Positions 34,845-36,465 of a stretch of DNA of 36,465 bases are shown piece after piece. The position numbers and the translations under genes are program-made. Under the pieces are notes generated by a model. That model was not told the DNA's origin and did not search any database. It saw nothing but the letters and a program-made list of their open reading frames with translations. Location: assembly GCA_035439485.1 (NCBI GenBank), contig DAORKI010000029.1, positions 1 to 36,465 of the forward strand. Reading direction: 5' to 3'. Position 1 is the stretch's first letter; each line of letters starts with the position of its first letter. This DNA comes from CAIKXD01 sp035439485 (GTDB taxonomy: Bacteria > Bacteroidota > Bacteroidia > UBA4408).

Positions 34845-35780
34845 ATGGAAGCAAAAAAAAACATGGCTAACCTTTGCATCAAACTCCGAAACGGAAATGT
34901 AATGAGCGGGTTAAGTAAAATTGAAAATGTGGTATTAAATACCAATTATGGGGTATTAAATATTCCTGTAAAAGATTTGAACTTAATTGAATTTGGGATT
35001 ATTGCATCTGAAAAAGTAAAGCAAAAAATTGCTGCTTATGTTGATTTATTGCAGTCGGGTAATGAAGCCGATTGTCAACACACTTTTAAATCATTGTGTA
35101 ATGTTGAAATGAATGCCATCCCAGTGTTGGAAAGCTATTTAGATAAAGATAATTGTGCCTACCCAGAATATGGAGTAGAAGCCGCTTATAATTACGTTAA
35201 AACGCTATATGGGATAGAAAATTATATTGCCGATGATATTATTACCTTGGTTGGTGACTATAGATTTCCAGGTGTTTTAGATGTTTCTTTAATGGAGATT
35301 GAAACCGAGTTTGGAAATTTAACTATTCCTCGCGAAAAAATTGTAAGTGTTGAAATTGTGCCCGATGAAAACGCACAAAACTCAGTTAGAAATTTTAAAC
35401 TAGAGGCCAATCAACACATTTCTGCGAATTTGAACGGAGGCTGGCTAAAAACAAATATTAAGTTAAACAAAGGCCAAAAGTTCAGTTTAGAAGCAAAAGG
35501 CGAAATTATTATGGCTAGTTTATCTAATCAAAGTCATAAACCAAGCGGAGCTTATTTACCTCCAGGAGGAGCTTGGACTGCGGGCAATGATCATGATTGT
35601 AATGCTTTGCCGATATTTGGGAATGTGGTTTACCGCATAGGTGAAAATGGAAGCATGCAAAAAGCGGGCACCAAACTCTCAACTACTGCTGTTGCTTCCG
35701 GGTTTCTTTATTTGTCGATTTATGAAACTGTTTTCAATGTAGCCAATAGTGGAAATTATAACGTTAAGGTTGTTGCATAG
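34845..35780 (+). CDS. Unknown protein: duplicated small beta module and PA-IL-lectin-like C-terminus
   Basis: 311 residues, no leader. Two similar beta segments flank a helical middle: residues ~13-50 (SKIENVVLNTNYGVLNIPVKDLNLIEFG) and ~143-170 (LMEIETEFGNLTIPREKIVSVEIV). The shared pattern is hhxTxYGxLxIPxxxIxxIE. The C-terminal ~115 residues (GQKFSLEAKGEI, PPGGAW, the FGNVVYRIGENG strand, GFLYLSIYE, NSGNYNVKVV) follow the layout of the galactose-binding PA-IL (LecA) lectin domain. Whether the sugar/calcium site is intact cannot be judged by eye. It is co-directional with rfbA, 26 bp apart. An ATG at 34841 is out of frame; a second possible start is Met7. Confidence 0.75.
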   Translation: MEAKKNMANLCIKLRNGNVMSGLSKIENVVLNTNYGVLNIPVKDLNLIEFGIIASEKVKQKIAAYVDLLQSGNEADCQHTFKSLCNVEMNAIPVLESYLDKDNCAYPEYGVEAAYNYVKTLYGIENYIADDIITLVGDYRFPGVLDVSLMEIETEFGNLTIPREKIVSVEIVPDENAQNSVRNFKLEANQHISANLNGGWLKTNIKLNKGQKFSLEAKGEIIMASLSNQSHKPSGAYLPPGGAWTAGNDHDCNALPIFGNVVYRIGENGSMQKAGTKLSTTAVASGFLYLSIYETVFNVANSGNYNVKVVA

Positions 35781-35810
35781 TAAATTTTACTTTTAGTTAC
35801 AACCTAATAA

Positions 35811-35843
35811 AAAGCCCCAAGGATTCAAAATCTTCGGGGCTTT
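35811..35843. terminator. Bidirectional intrinsic terminator
   Basis: AAAGCCCC (35811-35818) pairs with GGGGCTTT (35836-35843), with further imperfect pairing inside. A-rich and T-rich flanks on both sides suit termination of both the plus-strand gene ending at 35780 and transcripts from the right. Confidence 0.85.
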
Positions 35844-35898
35844 ATTCATTATCCTTGAATAATTTTAATCACTTTTTATACTGATATTACTTTCAAAT

Positions 35899-35998
35899 TA
35901 GCCCAATTGCGGCATAGCCAAATTGTACTAGTTTCAAGTTGTATCGGCATTTACCATTGCATTAATCTTTTAGTCCAACTAAAAAATTAATGCAATGG
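35899..35998. repeat. Intergenic structured element, copy B
   Basis: TAGCCCAA (35899-35906), an AAxTTGTxCTA patch, then the 18-base motif beginning TATCGGCATTTACCA (35942-35959), exactly 43 bases after the first motif as in copy A. The following hairpin pairs CCATTGCATTAAT (35954-35966) with ATTAATGCAATGG (35986-35998), extended inside by TTTTAG/CTAAAA around a TCCAA loop. It starts 6 bases beyond the stop of the gene at 36005, and no T-run follows on either strand, so it is not an ordinary terminator. Confidence 0.65.
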
Positions 35999-36004
35999 AT
36001 CATA

Positions 36005-36465
36005 CTATTGACGACTTAGGTAAACCTTCTGTGTAAACAAATTATTATTGGAATAAATTTTCACTACATAGTGACCTGCAGCAATGTTATTCATTTCAAT
36101 TTCCTTTGAGCCTTTTAAAGGGACATTTTCAGTATGAGCCACTACTTCACCTAACAAATTAATTACTTCAATGTTGCCTGTTCCTTCCATTTTGTTACCG
36201 AATCGAAAAATTACTTTGTTGCCATTACTAATAACTTGAATGTTGTTACTTGCCATTGCAGTTAAACCAGTTGCGTTTGTAACTTCAATAGAAGTATTTA
36301 TAATAGAACTGCAAACGCCATTGCTTGCTTCAAAAGTAACAGTATAATTGCCCACATGAGAGTATGTATGAGCCACGTTGGCTGGTCCATTTATAATCAC
36401 AGTACCATCTCCAAAATTCCAGTTAAAGTTTGTTGCACTTTGAGTTGATGCTGTAAAATAAACTG
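36005..36465 (-). CDS. C-terminal part of a PKD-domain, T9SS-secreted protein
   Basis: The frame is open to the right edge, so the N-terminus is outside the window (153 residues seen). The first ~65 visible residues are a PKD domain (NFNWNFGDGTVIING, HTYSHVGNYTVTFEA). The rest is a Por-type T9SS sorting tail (GNIEVINLLGEVVAHTE, AAGHYVVKIYSNNN, VYLSRQ). A GTG at 36400 is internal, not a start. It is presumably a large cell-surface or released protein. Copy B of the structured element lies just after its stop codon. Confidence 0.88.
   Translation of the reverse strand, partial: VYFTASTQSATNFNWNFGDGTVIINGPANVAHTYSHVGNYTVTFEASNGVCSSIINTSIEVTNATGLTAMASNNIQVISNGNKVIFRFGNKMEGTGNIEVINLLGEVVAHTENVPLKGSKEIEMNNIAAGHYVVKIYSNNNLFTQKVYLSRQ

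Noticed and set aside
34841..34870. ATG at 34841 as start of the lectin-like gene
   Set aside because: That frame stops after nine codons; the ATG at 34845 opens the long frame.
1..36465. CRISPR array or insertion sequence
   Set aside because: No short direct repeats at regular spacing and no transposase-like protein were found; the tandem repeats in 4081-5328 and 9840-13090 are protein domains.

Overview
The window looks like chromosomal DNA from a low-GC member of the Bacteroidota. The evidence is: several large secreted proteins ending in gliding-motility/type IX secretion (T9SS) C-terminal domains; two classes of those tails (CHU_C-like and Por-type); promoters of the TTTG-N20-TAnnTTTG kind; few Shine-Dalgarno sequences; a tRNA-Leu without an encoded CCA end; and Bacteroidota-type families (DUF4139, DUF3820, DUF4412, CHU_C, Por tails). 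I cannot name the genus.

Layout. 1-359: the 3' half of tRNA-Leu(TAA), its probable terminator and noncoding sequence. 360-3419: a DUF4139/MuiA-like protein, a DinB/DUF1569-like protein and an AIM24-family protein. 3538-14066: a block of cell-surface genes. It holds a six-repeat Ig-like adhesin-type protein that converges on three minus-strand genes: a beta-barrel protein, an FnIII/CHU_C protein and a 1675-residue protein built from five lamin-tail (LTD) modules. 14288-16782: a small protein, a MazG-like pyrophosphohydrolase, and a membrane protein overlapping an ABC ATPase. 16966-20758 (minus): a compact paaD-paaG-histidine kinase-gpmI cluster. 20831-23131: DUF3820, DUF4412 and an amidohydrolase. 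23531-27578 (minus): a tight four-gene unit of serine hydrolase, conserved hypothetical, DEDDy exonuclease and a fused Opp/Dpp-type double ATPase. 27719-28432: a LolD/MacB-type ATPase. 28590-30938: a T9SS-secreted multidomain protein carrying a lysyl-oxidase-like domain. 31043-32336: a secreted serine hydrolase whose signal-peptide region appears frameshifted. 32343-33830: a TlpA-like thioredoxin-domain protein. 33961-35780: rfbA and a two-module protein with a PA-IL-lectin-like C-terminus. 36005-36465: the C-terminal end of a PKD/T9SS protein running off the window.

How the genes fit together. Much of the coding capacity builds the cell exterior: T9SS cargo, an outer-membrane barrel, dTDP-sugar synthesis (rfbA) and a periplasmic thioredoxin-fold protein. 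The rest is housekeeping (gpmI, tRNA-Leu), transport ATPases and part of a phenylacetate-type pathway without its oxygenase genes nearby.

Most unusual points. (1) A lysyl oxidase domain that keeps the His-x-His-x-His copper motif and both residues expected to form the quinone cofactor, joined to dockerin-like and cohesin-like segments and a T9SS tail. (2) Two intergenic copies (23224-23328 and 35899-35998) of an element with an 18-nt near-identical motif, a fixed 43-nt spacing to a second motif, and a following ~20-bp hairpin whose stem sequence differs while its TCCAA loop is kept. (3) The split reading frame at the start of the 31043 serine hydrolase. No CRISPR array, insertion sequence, integrase or prophage was seen.
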